Source of the DNA: Opitutales bacterium
GTDB taxonomy: Bacteria > Verrucomicrobiota > Verrucomicrobiia > Opitutales > Oceanipulchritudinaceae
Reading direction: 5' to 3'
DNA length: 5,355 bases
Assembly (NCBI GenBank): GCA_007123395.1
Contig: SKLD01000450.1
Coordinates: forward strand, 1 to 5,355
Below are positions 5,198 to 5,355 of the stretch, in pieces (the stretch's first letter is position 1; each line of letters begins with the position of its first letter). Below the pieces are notes generated by a model that made no database searches, had not been told where the DNA came from, and was given only the letters and a program-made list of their open reading frames with translations. The position numbers and the translations under genes are program-made.

Positions 5198-5355
5198 TGA
5201 GGCAGGCCTTCAGCCTGCGGGTGGGTGTGCCACCGCACCTCGGGCGCTGCCCGAGGCTACGGTGGGATGAGGCCGTTGGCCTCGCGGGTGGGGCGCGGAC
5301 CCGAAATCGCCCCGCGCATTTGGAAAACGTAAACGCAAACGCAAAACCACCCGGA
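5198..5355 (+). repeat. repeat unit 3: A-B-C-D, right copy of the direct duplication (reaches window edge)
   Basis: Near-identical to 4803-4961 with the same module order and the same terminal CCACCCGGA. The match holds to the last base of the window, so the true boundary and any further copies lie outside. Confidence 0.9.

Larger units (their letters stand above)
4707..5355. repeat. REP/BIME-like mosaic array of imperfect palindromes (continues past right edge)
   Basis: No gene is supported here; open frames on both strands are translations of repeats. Five hairpin families recur. A, GCAGGC-CTTCA-GCCTGC: 4714-4730, 4807-4823, 5202-5218, inverted at 5148-5164. B, CCYCGGGC-GYT-GCCCGRGG followed by CTAC (read on the other strand, GTAG precedes the hairpin): 4751-4773, 4843-4865, 5238-5260, inverted at 5035-5057 and 5103-5125. 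C, GAGGCC-GTT-GGCCTC: 4781-4795, 4874-4888, 5269-5283. D, GGGGCG-N12-CGCCCC: 4895-4918 and again near 5289-5312. E, GCGCC-RAA-GGCGC: 5013-5025 and 5081-5093. Alternating orientation and GTAG-footed hairpins are traits of REP/BIME elements mobilised by RAYT (TnpA-REP) proteins. No such gene is in the window. The hairpins may also act at the 3' end of the sensor transcript. Confidence 0.85.

Noticed and set aside
4615..5238. 207-codon minus-strand and 109-codon plus-strand open frames in the repeat block
   Set aside because: They are translations of the palindromes (recurrent QAEGLP, LGQRP, QAFSLR words) and lack independent coding evidence. Such hypothetical proteins are a known annotation artefact of repeat arrays.
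4711..5355. CRISPR array
   Set aside because: Repeats are mosaics of different palindromes in both orientations, with no constant-length unique spacers.

Overview
The window reads as chromosomal DNA from a high-GC Gram-negative bacterium. It encodes a lipoprotein efflux adaptor and a TolC-type outer-membrane channel, so there is an outer membrane. The palindromic repeat block on the right (loops such as CTTCA between GCAGGC/GCCTGC arms, and GTAG-footed hairpins) and the protein style remind me of the PVC group, perhaps Verrucomicrobiota. That placement is an impression and was not tested.

Layout. (1) Positions 1-1850, minus strand: an efflux operon with a TolC/OEP-family outer-membrane protein first and an RND/HlyD-type membrane-fusion lipoprotein second. 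They overlap by 4 bp (ATGA), and the second gene runs off the left edge; an inner-membrane pump gene would be expected beyond it. (2) Positions 1851-2192: a divergent intergenic region with several small dyads, an 11-bp inverted repeat and a sigma-54-like element, but no gene I can support. (3) Positions 2193-4712, plus strand: a two-gene signalling operon. The first gene is a complete NtrC-family response regulator (receiver, sigma-54 AAA+ with GAFTGA, Fis-type helix-turn-helix), most like AlgB. The second is a soluble PAS-HisKA sensor resembling KinB, whose ATP-binding domain has lost the motifs needed for kinase activity. (4) Positions 4707-5355: non-coding DNA made almost entirely of imperfect palindromes arranged as a mosaic. 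It includes a near-identical ~158-bp direct duplication, and it continues past the right edge.

How the parts may work together. The regulator keeps every residue needed for phosphorylation and sigma-54 activation. The adjacent sensor keeps the phospho-acceptor His and the E..T phosphatase signature but lacks a recognisable N box, G1 box and full G2 box. I infer a phosphatase-biased or pseudokinase partner, with phosphate coming from another kinase. This parallels Pseudomonas aeruginosa, where KinB dephosphorylates AlgB and the BphP kinase can phosphorylate it. The divergent efflux operon is a plausible target, but I found no convincing sigma-54 promoter in front of it.

The most unusual material is the degenerate sensor kinase and the REP/BIME-like array. 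One hairpin family in the array carries a GTAG foot, as in RAYT-transposase REPs, and shows a compensatory stem change. The array's first unit also overlaps the sensor gene's stop codon.
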